A DNA stretch of 64,000 bases from the NCBI RefSeq assembly GCF_011388195.1, contig NZ_CP049990.1, positions 2,480,001 through 2,544,000 of the forward strand, written 5' to 3'. The notes beneath the pieces were generated by a model. That model saw only the letters and a list, made by a program, of their open reading frames with translations, had not been told where the DNA came from and searched no databases. A program made the translations under genes and the position numbers. Every line of letters begins with the position of its first letter. Position 1 is the stretch's first letter. The DNA is from Pusillimonas sp. DMV24BSW_D (GTDB lineage Bacteria; Pseudomonadota; Gammaproteobacteria; Burkholderiales; Burkholderiaceae_B). Below, piece after piece: positions 17,584 through 27,140 of the stretch.

Positions 17584-19047
17584 ATGAACCAAAAACGATC
17601 CCGCGGCCAAAAAGACATCAAACCTGACCCCGCCCGATGGCGGGTTTTACAGGTTATTCTCATCTCGCTCTTCATGTCCCTCATGGCCATCAGTATCATC
17701 AACGTGGCCCTACCCTCCATACAGCATGGGCTCCAGACATCGCAATCCGATATTCAATGGGTACTATCGGGCTATGCATTGATGTTTGGCGTCGTATTGG
17801 TCAGCGCCGGACGCGCGGGCGACATTATGGGTCGTGGCGGCTTCTTCCTTATTGGTGTCGCAATTTTTACGCTGGCCTCAATCGGCGCTGGGCTGGCACC
17901 CGACGCTGCGTGGCTGAACGTCGCGCGCCTTTTTCAGGGGCTGGGCTCAGGCATGCTAAGCCCACAGGGCATCGGCATGATCCAGCAATACTTTCAGGGT
18001 AACGAGCGGGGTCGTGCATTTGGTTATTTAGGTACCGTAGTGGGGTTCTCCGTGGCATTCGGGCCGGTTTTCGGCGGCCTTTTAATTTACCTGGGTGGCC
18101 CCGACCTGGGCTGGCGTCTTACGTTTCTCATTAATGTACCCTTCGGAATAGCGACGCTTATTCTGGGCTGGCGCTGGTTTCCGCGCCCGCTTATACAAAA
18201 GCGCGGCACCGAGATACTAGCCCACAACCCAGGCGGCCTGCTGCGTGCGCTTGACCCCATTGGTGCTGCGCTACTTGGCCTGGCCGTATTAGCCGTGCTC
18301 TTTCCTTTCGTCCAGTTTCGTGGCTCACCGGCCACGTGGATACTGTTACCCTCGGGCTTGCTGCTGGTGTTTGCGTGGGTGAAATGGGAGCAATGGTATG
18401 CGCGAACCGGCAATAGCCCCATGGTAGACCTGTCGATCTTTTCCATTAGCAGCTTTACTAATGGTGCCCTTATTATGACGCTGTACTTCCTTGGCATGAC
18501 CAGTGTATGGGTGCTGATAGCGTTATATGTTCAATTGGGTGCCGGCAAAAGTGCGCTGGAAGCCGGCCTGGTCGGCCTGCCATCGGCACTTGTTTCAGCC
18601 TATGCCGCAAACTGGGCGGGAAAACGCATCATCCAGTATGGCCGCCAAATTGTCATTGGCGGCATAATTCTGGCCATGACCGGTCTAACACTCAGTATGC
18701 TGGTCGCCGTTTTGCACGCCTACAATCTGGCCACTGTCTGGTGGCTACTGTTAACCCTTACCTTCGTCGGCCTGGGGCAAGGTTTGGTTATTAGCCCTAA
18801 TCAGGCGCTTACCTTGGCGGAAGTGCCCCTCGGCCACGCCGGTAGCTCCGGTGCCATTATGCAAACGGGCCAGCGCATTGGTTCTTCCATTGGCATCGCC
18901 ATCATTACCGCGGCTGCGTTTTTTGCGTTAAACCTGTCGTCCTCATGGACAGTGGCCGTGGTGGTGGGTTTGGGCCTGATTGTTTCAGTGGTGTCGATTA
19001 CGCTGGTGATATCGATTAAAGATTTGCGTAGTCGACAACGCCGTTAA
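17584..19047 (+). CDS. MFS drug-efflux-type transporter, DHA2 family (14 TM)
   Basis: A 487-residue membrane transporter. It begins with a basic cytoplasmic stretch and then membrane segment 1 with LMAISIINVALPSI, the DHA2 motif that normally contains an Asp. Motif A-like VLVSAGRAGDIMGRGG and motif C-like GYLGTVVGFSVAFGPVFGG follow, giving the 14-segment EmrB/QacA pattern. The start is set at ATG 17584; the frame extends further upstream but that part overlaps the divergent antiporter gene and shows no family similarity. Likely a proton-driven exporter of small hydrophobic molecules. The substrate is unknown and no membrane-fusion partner is adjacent. Confidence 0.9.
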   Translation: MNQKRSRGQKDIKPDPARWRVLQVILISLFMSLMAISIINVALPSIQHGLQTSQSDIQWVLSGYALMFGVVLVSAGRAGDIMGRGGFFLIGVAIFTLASIGAGLAPDAAWLNVARLFQGLGSGMLSPQGIGMIQQYFQGNERGRAFGYLGTVVGFSVAFGPVFGGLLIYLGGPDLGWRLTFLINVPFGIATLILGWRWFPRPLIQKRGTEILAHNPGGLLRALDPIGAALLGLAVLAVLFPFVQFRGSPATWILLPSGLLLVFAWVKWEQWYARTGNSPMVDLSIFSISSFTNGALIMTLYFLGMTSVWVLIALYVQLGAGKSALEAGLVGLPSALVSAYAANWAGKRIIQYGRQIVIGGIILAMTGLTLSMLVAVLHAYNLATVWWLLLTLTFVGLGQGLVISPNQALTLAEVPLGHAGSSGAIMQTGQRIGSSIGIAIITAAAFFALNLSSSWTVAVVVGLGLIVSVVSITLVISIKDLRSRQRR

Positions 19048-19068
19048 CGAAACTACCAAAAGACACCC

Positions 19069-21228
19069 TTAAAACATAAATCCCGCCTGAACCCCAGCCG
19101 TCCAGTTTCGCCCCGGCGCGGGTTCGTAATACCGGCCATTACCTTCGTTCACGATTACTGAGCCGGCATAATCTTTGTCAAACAAATTATCCACGCGGGC
19201 AAAGGCCGATACTTCCCACGGACCGGCCAACCAGGTATAGCCAGTGCTTAAGGCAAACACGGCATACGATGGCGCCGATTCGGTATTGCCGTCATTCACC
19301 GCAATATTACTTAGAAAACGCCCTTCCACCCCTGCGCGCCAACCAGTGGGGGGTATCCACCCCAGCGCGGCAAACACCGCATGTTCGGCAATACCGGGAA
19401 TGCGATTTCCCGCTTGCAGGTACTGGGCCGGCGTGGTTGGGTTCGAACAGAGGCCGGAAACGCAATCGTCCTGGTAACGGGCATTAAGCCATGTGTAGGC
19501 CACATCGGCACGCCAATGCCGCCCCCATTCGTTCAGGTAAGCCAATTCAAACCCGGTGCGTTTGGTGCGACCGGCGTTCTGGTAACTGGTGCGGCCATTG
19601 ACACTGCCCGCCGATACAATTTCATCACGCGTGCGCGTTTGAAATACGGCGGCGGTAAGCAAACTGCTTTCTGTGGGCATGGTTTTAAAGCCCACTTCAA
19701 ACGTGGTGCTATAAGCAGGTTGCAAGCCAAAGTTCAACCCCGCCCCGCCATCGGTGCGATACGACAGTTCGTTAAAGGTAGGCGTTTCAAAGCCGCGCCC
19801 GGCGGAAACATAGATTTGGGTATTATTCGACACCGCATACGCCAGTGAGCCCACGGGCGAGAACGCCTGGTAACGCGCGCTGCCGCTGTCATCATCATTT
19901 ACACCTTGAAGAAAACGGTCGGTCGAATCGAAGTGCACCGTGCTGTAACGCGCACCCAGGTCTAGCGTAAAACGTGGGGCAAATTCCCACGAGGTTTGAA
20001 TATACGGGTCTAAATTCCATACGGTATTGCGCTCGTTCCGGCGCAGTTCGCCTTGCACACCCAGTTGCCGGCCTTGGGGCGTATCAATGTAATTTCGATA
20101 CCCCTTGCGCCCTTCCTTCATGGCATCGTAAGCCACGCCGACAATAAGAGTGAACGGTCGGTTAGCCAAAGAAAGTTGGGTAGTCAGGCGCAGGTCGGTG
20201 CCGTAGTAATCGCGGGTTAAATCAATCACGCCACCGGCTTGCAAAGGGTTCTGCTGCGCGAAATCAGGAATGGCTAAATATTGAACGGTATGGCGTCGCC
20301 CCGCATACACCAGCGCCGTTAATTCATTATCGGCATTCAGTTGGTGTTCGTACCGTAAGCCTCCCTGCATTTGGCGCACGGTTTTACGCGTGTTGTATGC
20401 CAAGGCGTTGGGTACCACACTGCGTGGATTTTGCTCGAAGTCTTGCCGGGTCAGACCCAACGGATCGTCGGCCTTCAAATCAACATAGTTCGCTACCAGG
20501 GTTAGCCGGTTGCCCGAGGCAAAATCAAACCCTAATTTCATATTCATTAAATTCTTACGCGCACCGCTGTGATCCCGGTAGCCCTGCGTGGTGAAGCGGT
20601 TGGCGCTTATTAGATAATCCATTTCTGTTTCATCCAAATCCAGCATGCCGCCGGCCTTCAAGCCATAACGATAAGTGCCGTAACTACCAGCAGAAAAGTC
20701 GCCGCTGATGCTGGGCGGGTACTCACCCCGTTCGGTGTTGATCACCATTACCCCGCCCGAAGCATTACCATACAGCGCCGAAAACGGCCCCCGCAGAACC
20801 TCTACCGATTCAATCGACGCAATATCAATATTCGACGTTTGCCCCTGGCCATCCGGCATGGTGGCAGGAATGCCGTCGACATAAAGCCGCACACCTCGCA
20901 CCCCAAAGGTTGCGCGTGCCCCAAACCCTCGAATGGAAACCTGAAGGTCTTGCGCATAATTCTGACGGTTCTGAATTTGCAATCCCGGCACGCTTGAAAG
21001 CCCTTCGGATAAATTGATTTGCGGCTGATCCCGACGCAGATCGTAACCCTCAACAACAGAAATGGATGCGGGCGTGTCAAGGATTTCGGTTTCGAGGCGT
21101 GTGGCCGTCACCACAACCGGGTCGAGAACGGTGGCGGAAGTAGATTGCGTTTGGGCGGGTGCTTGTGCTTGAGCGATGGAACCTGCATGAAGCAGAAAAG
21201 CCGTTGCCAAAATTCTGTATATCTTCAT
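19069..21228 (-). CDS. TonB-dependent outer-membrane receptor
   Basis: A 719-residue outer-membrane gated channel. The signal peptide is about 1-22 (LLHAGSIAQAQA). A TonB-box-like VVVTATRLET comes near the mature N-terminus, then the plug domain (SVPGLQIQNRQ, VSIRGFGARATFGVRGVRLY, VEVLRGPFSALYGNASGG), then a 22-strand-type barrel ending in aromatic VQAGFMF. The start at ATG 21228 has a G-rich site about 10 bp upstream; an in-frame upstream codon at 21255 would place nine extra residues before the signal peptide. The substrate is probably a ferric siderophore or similar chelate, but no siderophore synthesis or ABC genes are nearby and no Fur box could be secured. It lies 74 bp downstream of the photolyase on the same strand. 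Confidence 0.92.
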   Translation of the reverse strand: MKIYRILATAFLLHAGSIAQAQAPAQTQSTSATVLDPVVVTATRLETEILDTPASISVVEGYDLRRDQPQINLSEGLSSVPGLQIQNRQNYAQDLQVSIRGFGARATFGVRGVRLYVDGIPATMPDGQGQTSNIDIASIESVEVLRGPFSALYGNASGGVMVINTERGEYPPSISGDFSAGSYGTYRYGLKAGGMLDLDETEMDYLISANRFTTQGYRDHSGARKNLMNMKLGFDFASGNRLTLVANYVDLKADDPLGLTRQDFEQNPRSVVPNALAYNTRKTVRQMQGGLRYEHQLNADNELTALVYAGRRHTVQYLAIPDFAQQNPLQAGGVIDLTRDYYGTDLRLTTQLSLANRPFTLIVGVAYDAMKEGRKGYRNYIDTPQGRQLGVQGELRRNERNTVWNLDPYIQTSWEFAPRFTLDLGARYSTVHFDSTDRFLQGVNDDDSGSARYQAFSPVGSLAYAVSNNTQIYVSAGRGFETPTFNELSYRTDGGAGLNFGLQPAYSTTFEVGFKTMPTESSLLTAAVFQTRTRDEIVSAGSVNGRTSYQNAGRTKRTGFELAYLNEWGRHWRADVAYTWLNARYQDDCVSGLCSNPTTPAQYLQAGNRIPGIAEHAVFAALGWIPPTGWRAGVEGRFLSNIAVNDGNTESAPSYAVFALSTGYTWLAGPWEVSAFARVDNLFDKDYAGSVIVNEGNGRYYEPAPGRNWTAGVQAGFMF

Positions 21229-21302
21229 ACTTTTTCGCACCCCCTGTTCCCACACGTCACTTAACTGCGGGTTAACTCCTCATTGCCAGATAATGTTCGC
21301 AC

Positions 21303-22784
21303 TTAATTACTTTTCAGGTTTTTAAATGCATTAATCGCACGCTGCCGCGTTACTTTTAAATCCACCATCATTGTTGGATAACCACACCCTTCCCGAGTTA
21401 AAGGTGATGGGTTGTGAATTTCCCTGGCGTCGACCTGTTTTAGCTCCGGCACCCACTGACGAATAAATGCGCCCTCGGGGTCGAACCTTTCCGACTGGCT
21501 CACCGGATTAAACACGCGAAAATACGGCGCGGCGTCGGCTCCCGTCGATGCGCTCCATTGCCAGCCACCATTGTTTGCCGCCAACTCCCCATCGATCAAA
21601 TGCTTCATAAAATAACGCTCTCCCAGGCGCCAATCAATAAGCAAGTTCTTGCTTAGAAACATGGCCACCACCATACGCAGGCGATTATGCATCCAGCCCG
21701 TACCGTTCAACTGGCGCATGGCGGCATCCACAATCGGTACGCCGGTTTCACCCTTGCTCCACCGCTCGAAATCTTCCGGCGCGTCACGCCACACCACAGC
21801 TTCCGTTTCCGGCTTCATGGCGCGATGCATCGACAACGTCGGATAGCTCACCATTAAATGCAGGTAAAACTCGCGCCAGAGCAGCTCGTTAATCCAGGTC
21901 AAAATACCGGCTCGGCCGGTTTCCAGCTCGCCCTGGTTAGCCAGTAAAGCGGCGTAGAGGCACTGCCTGGCCGAAAGAATGCCCGCAGCCAGATACGGCG
22001 ATAGCCGGCTGGTACCCGGTTTGGCGGGGAAATCGCGATCTTGCTTGTAGTCCGCAATGCGGGTGTTGATGAAGTCTTCCAGGTGAGCATGTGCTGCTTG
22101 AGATGAAGCCGGCCAACACGTGTTGGATATTGCCGGCCCGGTCGTTTCAGCCCAGGCTTTCAGGGCACTGGGGGCGGGAAAGCCTTTGTTAGAGGCCAGA
22201 AGCGCCGTGCTTAACGGCGCTTGCGGGTTGGGAACGGATAACGGAGAAATGCCGCCTATTGTCGATCCGGCGTTGCCCCCTTCCATTAAACGCATTCGAC
22301 ACGCCTTTGCAAAAGGCGTAAATACTTTATACGGACCGCCCGAACCCGTTTTTACCGACCCCGGGGCTAACAAGAACTGCCCGTCAAAACCATGCATCGC
22401 AATACCCGCGCCCCGCAGACGTGTATACGTGGCACGATCCCGACGGCGCTCATTCACCCCCACCTCGCGGTTGCAATACACGGCCTCCACGTGCCACTGC
22501 GCACAAAACTGTGCCACAGCCTCTGGTACCTCGGCCCAGGTATTAACATGTAGCCCAACGAATGGCACATTCAACGCAGCAAGTTCAGTTTCCAGTTCCG
22601 CCAAAGCACGATGCCAAAAATTCAGTTTAATCGGCGCATCATCATGCATACGCCACTGCTCCGGACTCACAATATAAAACGCGACGGTCGGGCCTGCCTG
22701 CATGGCTGCAGCCAATGCAGGTTGATCGGCTACTCGCAAGTCGGTGCGAAACCAGCAGGCTGAAATTGCTTGAGTTGTGCGCAC
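21303..22784 (-). CDS. phrB: Deoxyribodipyrimidine photolyase
   Basis: A 493-residue flavoprotein that repairs UV-induced pyrimidine dimers using blue light. The N-terminal Rossmann-like antenna domain begins [14 protein letters not shown]. The FAD-binding C-terminal domain contains [33 protein letters not shown] and [19 protein letters not shown], with the conserved Trp and Asp residues of class I CPD photolyases. Translation starts with GTG at 22784 behind AAAAGGA. The length is normal. It is divergent from the nuclease gene at 22897 and followed by the TonB receptor. Confidence 0.95.
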   Translation of the reverse strand: MRTTQAISACWFRTDLRVADQPALAAAMQAGPTVAFYIVSPEQWRMHDDAPIKLNFWHRALAELETELAALNVPFVGLHVNTWAEVPEAVAQFCAQWHVEAVYCNREVGVNERRRDRATYTRLRGAGIAMHGFDGQFLLAPGSVKTGSGGPYKVFTPFAKACRMRLMEGGNAGSTIGGISPLSVPNPQAPLSTALLASNKGFPAPSALKAWAETTGPAISNTCWPASSQAAHAHLEDFINTRIADYKQDRDFPAKPGTSRLSPYLAAGILSARQCLYAALLANQGELETGRAGILTWINELLWREFYLHLMVSYPTLSMHRAMKPETEAVVWRDAPEDFERWSKGETGVPIVDAAMRQLNGTGWMHNRLRMVVAMFLSKNLLIDWRLGERYFMKHLIDGELAANNGGWQWSASTGADAAPYFRVFNPVSQSERFDPEGAFIRQWVPELKQVDAREIHNPSPLTREGCGYPTMMVDLKVTRQRAINAFKNLKSN

Positions 22785-22896
22785 ACCGTATCCTTTTCAA
22801 TCGTCAATTATCGACTTGAATGTTACAAGAACGACATAAAAAAACACAGGCGCGTGAACCGTTACACTACGGCTTTATTGTCTCTAGAAGTGAAGT

Positions 22897-23418
22897 ATGA
22901 AGTATCGGGCACAATGTTTTTTTCTATTGGCGGCTGCACTGTTTTCATCCGCGGCCGCAACGGCGGCAGGCCGTGTTCCCAGCAATGAGGAAACGCGGAA
23001 CAAAACGGTTCAGTGTGAAGTGACCTCGGTGCACGATGGCGACAGCATGCGCGCGCGCTGCCCAGGTATGAAAGACACGGTGCGGATTCGCATTCACCAG
23101 ATTGATGCGCCTGAAATCGGGCAGGCTTATGGCAAAACCTCCCGCGACACCTTACGCCGCCTGTGCGTGCGCGGCCGTACCGCCGCATTTAGTATTGTGG
23201 GTAAAGATGATTACGGCCGTTTGCTGGCCGGTGTTGAATGCCGGCAGAAAGATGTCGCCACCACCATGCTGGAATCGGGCGCAGCGTGGGTGTATCGACA
23301 GTATCAGCACGATAAGATGCTGGTGCAGATGGAACAGCGTGCGCGGGAAGCAAAGCGCGGTTTGTGGCAAAACCCGAACGCGCAAGCACCCTGGGAATAT
23401 CGGCGCGACCGGCGCTAA
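22897..23418 (+). CDS. Secreted thermonuclease-family nuclease (SNase-like)
   Basis: A 173-residue nuclease with a Sec signal peptide (about 1-24, FFLLAAALFSSAAATAAG). The staphylococcal nuclease active site is conserved: Asp49 in VHDGDS (SNase D21), Arg65, Asp70 and Glu73 in RIRIHQIDAPE (R35, D40, E43), and Arg108 in DDYGRLL (R87). It should therefore be a Ca2+-dependent nuclease acting on DNA or RNA in the periplasm or outside the cell. It ends 9 bp before the monooxygenase gene on the same strand, so the two may be co-transcribed although their functions are not obviously linked. Confidence 0.92.
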   Translation: MKYRAQCFFLLAAALFSSAAATAAGRVPSNEETRNKTVQCEVTSVHDGDSMRARCPGMKDTVRIRIHQIDAPEIGQAYGKTSRDTLRRLCVRGRTAAFSIVGKDDYGRLLAGVECRQKDVATTMLESGAAWVYRQYQHDKMLVQMEQRAREAKRGLWQNPNAQAPWEYRRDRR

Positions 23419-23427
23419 AATAAACAG

Positions 23428-24441
23428 ATGACAAAGTATTCGATTCTTGATCTCGTGCGTATCCGCGAAAATGGAAACGCAAAAATATCGCTGAACAATG
23501 CACGCAACTTGGCACGCCAGGCAGAGCAATGGGGCTACACCCGCTTCTGGATGGCCGAACACCACAACATGCCGGGCATCGCCAGCGCTGCAACTTCGGT
23601 GGCCATTGGACATGTAGCGGAAGGCACCGAAAAAATACGCGTCGGCGCAGGCGGCATCATGCTGCCAAATCATTCCCCGCTGGTCATTGCAGAACAATTC
23701 GGCACACTTGATGCCCTCTTTCCAGGCCGTATCGATCTGGGCCTGGGCCGTGCGCCCGGCACCGACCAACTCACTCTGCGCGCCTTGCGTCGCCACCCAG
23801 GCAGCGCCGATAACTTTCCCCAAGATGTTCTGGAATTACAGGCATTATTAGGCCCTGTTCAGCCCGACCAACGTATCCGTGCTGTGCCGGGTGCCAATAG
23901 CCATGTACCTTTATGGATATTGGGTTCCAGCACGTTCGGCGCCGCCATGGCGGGTGAGTTCGGCCTGCCCTATGCGTTTGCTTCGCACTTTGCGCCCGAT
24001 TATCTATATACCGCACTGGAAACCTACCGTTCGCGCTTCAAGCCTTCCGAACAGCAAGCAACGCCATACTGCATGATGGGCATCAACATTATTGTGGCCT
24101 CCTCAAACGAAGAGGCCGAATTTCTGGCGAGCACGCAGCGTATGTCGGTAACGAATTTACTACGTGGTGATCGCGGTTTAAGCAAACCCCCTATCGCCGA
24201 TATCAATACATACTGGTCTATCGATGAACGGGTGCAAGCACAACGCATGCTGGCCATGTCGGTTGTCGGCTCACCCGATACCGTACATGAAAAACTTGAA
24301 GGTATTCTGACGCAAACGCGCGTGAACGAACTCATGATCGTATCGGACATATACGATCACTCATTGCGATTACAGTCCTATGAATACATAGCGCAAATTA
24401 TGCAGGCGCTGAACGAAAAGAAGCAGGTTAATGAAGCGTAA
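23428..24441 (+). CDS. LLM-class flavin-dependent oxidoreductase (MsnO8-type)
   Basis: A 337-residue bacterial-luciferase-like TIM-barrel protein that would use FMNH2 or F420-type reduced flavin and oxygen. Characteristic stretches are [58 protein letters not shown] and [13 protein letters not shown]. These fit the MsnO8 subgroup, common as an orphan gene in proteobacteria. The substrate is unknown. It is 9 bp after the thermonuclease and 8 bp before the DUF3820 gene, forming a probable three-gene transcript. Confidence 0.92.
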   Translation: MTKYSILDLVRIRENGNAKISLNNARNLARQAEQWGYTRFWMAEHHNMPGIASAATSVAIGHVAEGTEKIRVGAGGIMLPNHSPLVIAEQFGTLDALFPGRIDLGLGRAPGTDQLTLRALRRHPGSADNFPQDVLELQALLGPVQPDQRIRAVPGANSHVPLWILGSSTFGAAMAGEFGLPYAFASHFAPDYLYTALETYRSRFKPSEQQATPYCMMGINIIVASSNEEAEFLASTQRMSVTNLLRGDRGLSKPPIADINTYWSIDERVQAQRMLAMSVVGSPDTVHEKLEGILTQTRVNELMIVSDIYDHSLRLQSYEYIAQIMQALNEKKQVNEA

Positions 24442-24449
24442 AGCGTGAA

Positions 24450-24689
24450 ATGCACCCCGACGACCTGGAAAAACTCGTTACCTGGCAAATGCCCTTCGGC
24501 AAATACAAGGGCCGCTTGCTGGCCGACTTGCCGGGGCACTATCTGAACTGGTTTGCACGCACGGGGTTCCCGCCCGGAGAAATCGGGCGTCTGCTTGCCT
24601 TACTGCAGGAAATGGATCACAACGGCTTGAAGCCCCTGCTTAATCCGTTGCGAGATAAGTCAGTTAACCCCGAGGGCCGCGGACTTTAA
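24450..24689 (+). CDS. DUF3820 family small protein (putative quorum-sensing-regulated virulence factor family)
   Basis: A 79-residue cytoplasmic protein matching the DUF3820 pattern: TWQMPFGKYKGRLLADLPG, then YLNWFARTGFPPGEIGRLL. The family has been annotated as quorum-sensing-regulated virulence factor in Pseudomonas, but its biochemical role is unknown. The core resembles exonuclease-associated modules in other proteins. It is the last of three plus-strand genes. Its stop codon directly abuts the livF stop on the other strand with no bases between. Confidence 0.85.
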   Translation: MHPDDLEKLVTWQMPFGKYKGRLLADLPGHYLNWFARTGFPPGEIGRLLALLQEMDHNGLKPLLNPLRDKSVNPEGRGL

Positions 24690-25421
24690 TTAAAGCCCTA
24701 AATATGCCTGGCGAACGCGATCGTCCCCCAGCAAGGCTTTGCCGTCCCCTTCCAGCGCGATGTTACCTGTTTCCAGCACGTATGCACGATCACATAACTC
24801 AAGCGACTCCACCACGTTTTGTTCTACCAGCACTACGCTAAAACCACTGTCGTGCAAGCTGCTGACGACGCCGAACATTTCTTCGGTCAGAATGGGTGAT
24901 AGGCCCAACGAAGGTTCATCGAACATCACCAAACGCGGATTCGCCATAAGTGCACGGCCAATCGCCAGCATTTGCTGCTCTCCGCCCGAAAGGGTGCCCG
25001 CCAGTTGTTTATATCGCTCCGCCAAACGTGGAAAGGTTTCGTAAACACGATCCAGGTTCTGTTTACGATCGGCCTGCGCACGACGCAATGTAGCACCTAA
25101 GCGCAAATTTTCCACAACACTCAGGCTGGGGAATATTTGCCGCCCTTCCGGTACCTGTGCAATACCTAATTCACAAACACCGGTGCTATCAAGACCGGTA
25201 ATATCCTGCCCTTCAAACACAACACGCCCTTGCGCAGCCTTCACCATGCCCGCTATGGTGCGAATCAAGGTCGTTTTCCCCGCGCCGTTCGCCCCCACTA
25301 CTGAAACAATTTCACCGGGAAGAATATGCAAACTTACGTCGGCTAACGCTTCGGCTTCTCCGTAACGTACTTTCAAGTTTTCAACTGCAAGTATAGGCGC
25401 CGCGTTATTTTCAATGGCCAT
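24690..25421 (-). CDS. livF: Branched-chain amino acid ABC transporter ATPase LivF
   Basis: A 243-residue cytoplasmic ATPase of a HAAT-family importer. Walker A is GANGAGKTTL, the signature is LSGGEQQML, Walker B is PRLVMFDEPSLGLSP, and the switch His is replaced by Gln in VVLVEQNV, as is usual in LivF. The start is placed at ATG 25421 behind AAGGGGGCG, which gives an 11-bp overlap with livG. It is the last gene of the liv operon, ending at the convergent DUF3820 stop. Confidence 0.95.
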   Translation of the reverse strand: MAIENNAAPILAVENLKVRYGEAEALADVSLHILPGEIVSVVGANGAGKTTLIRTIAGMVKAAQGRVVFEGQDITGLDSTGVCELGIAQVPEGRQIFPSLSVVENLRLGATLRRAQADRKQNLDRVYETFPRLAERYKQLAGTLSGGEQQMLAIGRALMANPRLVMFDEPSLGLSPILTEEMFGVVSSLHDSGFSVVLVEQNVVESLELCDRAYVLETGNIALEGDGKALLGDDRVRQAYLGL

Positions 25422-26151
25422 GTTTCGCCCCCTTGCCCAAATAACTCTCAATCACTCTCGGATCGCGCGTCACCGCATCGGGTGTCCCTTGGGTAATTAA
25501 CTCACCATGGTGCAAAACGGCAACGTGATCGGCGATCGACATCAAAATTCGCATAACGTGCTCTACCAACACAATCGTTAGACCCTCACCGTTCAGCTTG
25601 CGCAAAACCGCTATTACCTCGTCGGCTTCTGTAGGTCGCAGGCCGGCCATCACCTCATCAAGCAGCAATAAACGTGGTTGGGTGGCGAGTGCTTTGGCCA
25701 ATTCCAGCATCTTGCGGTCGGGTAAAGTTAGGTGCATGGCTAGAATATCTTTTTTGGCGCCAAGCCCAATCTGATCAAGCGTACTCGCCGCCAAATCGCG
25801 CGCCTCATCTAACGAAGGTGCACGCAGCAGAGCGCCAACCATCGCGTTATCAAGCACGGTCATCTCTTGCAGCGGACGCACGACTTGAAAGGTTCGGGCA
25901 ATACCCAATTCGCAGATTTCCTCGGGATTCAGGCCGTCGAGCGAGCGACCATCAAAAACCACGCTTCCTTGCGTTGGTTTCATTGCACCGGCAATCATTT
26001 GAAAACAAGTCGTTTTACCCGCTCCGTTAGGCCCGATCAGACCCATGATCTTACCTTCGGGAACATCGAAGCTTACCTGGCTTACCGCAGTCAAACCGGC
26101 AAAACGCTTAGTAATGCCCTGAACCTGAAGTAATGGTTTGGGTTGACTCAT
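25411..26151 (-). CDS. livG: Branched-chain amino acid ABC transporter ATPase LivG
   Basis: A 246-residue ATPase partner of LivF. Walker A is GPNGAGKTTC, the Q-loop region GIARTFQVVRPL has the LivG-specific FQ, and Walker B is PRLLLLDEVMAGLRP with the switch His in VLVEHVM. The signature motif is unusual: HLTLPDRKMLELAKAL, so the usual LSGG/LSYG is replaced by LTLPDRK; LivG proteins commonly read LSYGQQRRLEIARAL, so this is a real departure from the canonical motif. The start at ATG 26151 overlaps the livM stop by 4 bp. Powers import together with LivF. Confidence 0.93.
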   Translation of the reverse strand: MSQPKPLLQVQGITKRFAGLTAVSQVSFDVPEGKIMGLIGPNGAGKTTCFQMIAGAMKPTQGSVVFDGRSLDGLNPEEICELGIARTFQVVRPLQEMTVLDNAMVGALLRAPSLDEARDLAASTLDQIGLGAKKDILAMHLTLPDRKMLELAKALATQPRLLLLDEVMAGLRPTEADEVIAVLRKLNGEGLTIVLVEHVMRILMSIADHVAVLHHGELITQGTPDAVTRDPRVIESYLGKGAKHGH

Positions 26152-27140
26152 GACGACGCCCCCCCCTTCATCCATCGTTCAATTCGCTTTGCAACAGGCG
26201 GCCAAATGCCATCCGGCAAAAACACAATCACCATCAAGATCAACACACCATAAATTAATGTGTTCAAACCAAAAATCCCCATTGATTGCGCCGCGTGATT
26301 TGAAATCTCATTAATGGGAATCACAAAAAACGCCCCTATGATCGGACCAAACAACGTGCCCATCCCACCGATAATAGGCGCAATAATAATTTCAATTGAA
26401 AAGCGCATACCCATCATCGTGTCGGGAAACAGGCTACCGCTAAGTAACGCATAGAAAGAACCACCCACACTGGTCATGGCGGCACTAATCATGACAGCCA
26501 GAATTTTTAGGCGTAACGCTCGCACACCAATCGCGCGCGCTGCATCCTCATCTTCCCTGATCGCCCGCCAAAAATAACCCAAGCGAGACCGAATCAATAA
26601 TGCCGTTCCCCAGAAGCCCAGAATACTTAGCACCAGAAAACAAAAGTAATAGAACGTCGTACCGCCGCGTAAACTAAGCAACGGATGTGTGTCTTGCGCG
26701 ACACGCAGAAAATACCCGGCATTGCCCCCTACGAACGACCAGTTTTCGAACGACAAACGACCCATTTCGGCAACCGCAATCGTTAGCAAGGTGAAATAAA
26801 TACCTTTTACAGCGAAGCGAAAACCCAGCCAGGCCACAAATGCGCCCACGACGGCACTGATTGCTGCACCAATCAGGATACCCAGCCATGGCGACAGGCC
26901 GAAAGTGCCCACCGACACGGCGCAGGCATATGCCCCCAAACCAATATATAAACCGTGCCCCAGCGACAACTGCCCAACATACCCCATCATCAAGTTCCAA
27001 GCCTGCCCGAAAAAAGCAAACATCATGATCAGGGTAAGCACAGCGACGATGGAATCGGATGTGACGACAGGTAGAAAAGCCATAATGGCGAAGAACGCAA
27101 TAGCCAGCCCACCCCACATTCGGGTTGTTGCATTATTCAT
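26148..27140 (-). CDS. livM: Branched-chain amino acid ABC transporter permease LivM
   Basis: A 330-residue inner-membrane permease with about 9-10 transmembrane segments. The family core is visible as QLSLGHGLYIGLGAYA, RFAVKGIYFTLLTIAVAEM and the coupling-helix region FWRAIREDEDAARAIGV that contacts the ATPases. The start ATG 27140 overlaps the livH stop by 4 bp (ATGA), and its end overlaps livG by 4 bp. Forms the channel with LivH. Confidence 0.95.
   Translation of the reverse strand: MNNATTRMWGGLAIAFFAIMAFLPVVTSDSIVAVLTLIMMFAFFGQAWNLMMGYVGQLSLGHGLYIGLGAYACAVSVGTFGLSPWLGILIGAAISAVVGAFVAWLGFRFAVKGIYFTLLTIAVAEMGRLSFENWSFVGGNAGYFLRVAQDTHPLLSLRGGTTFYYFCFLVLSILGFWGTALLIRSRLGYFWRAIREDEDAARAIGVRALRLKILAVMISAAMTSVGGSFYALLSGSLFPDTMMGMRFSIEIIIAPIIGGMGTLFGPIIGAFFVIPINEISNHAAQSMGIFGLNTLIYGVLILMVIVFLPDGIWPPVAKRIERWMKGGASS

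Noticed and set aside
21229-21302. Fur box or cobalamin riboswitch before the TonB receptor
   Set aside because: GATAATGTTCGC matches only part of a Fur box, and the 74-bp gap is too short for a cobalamin riboswitch.
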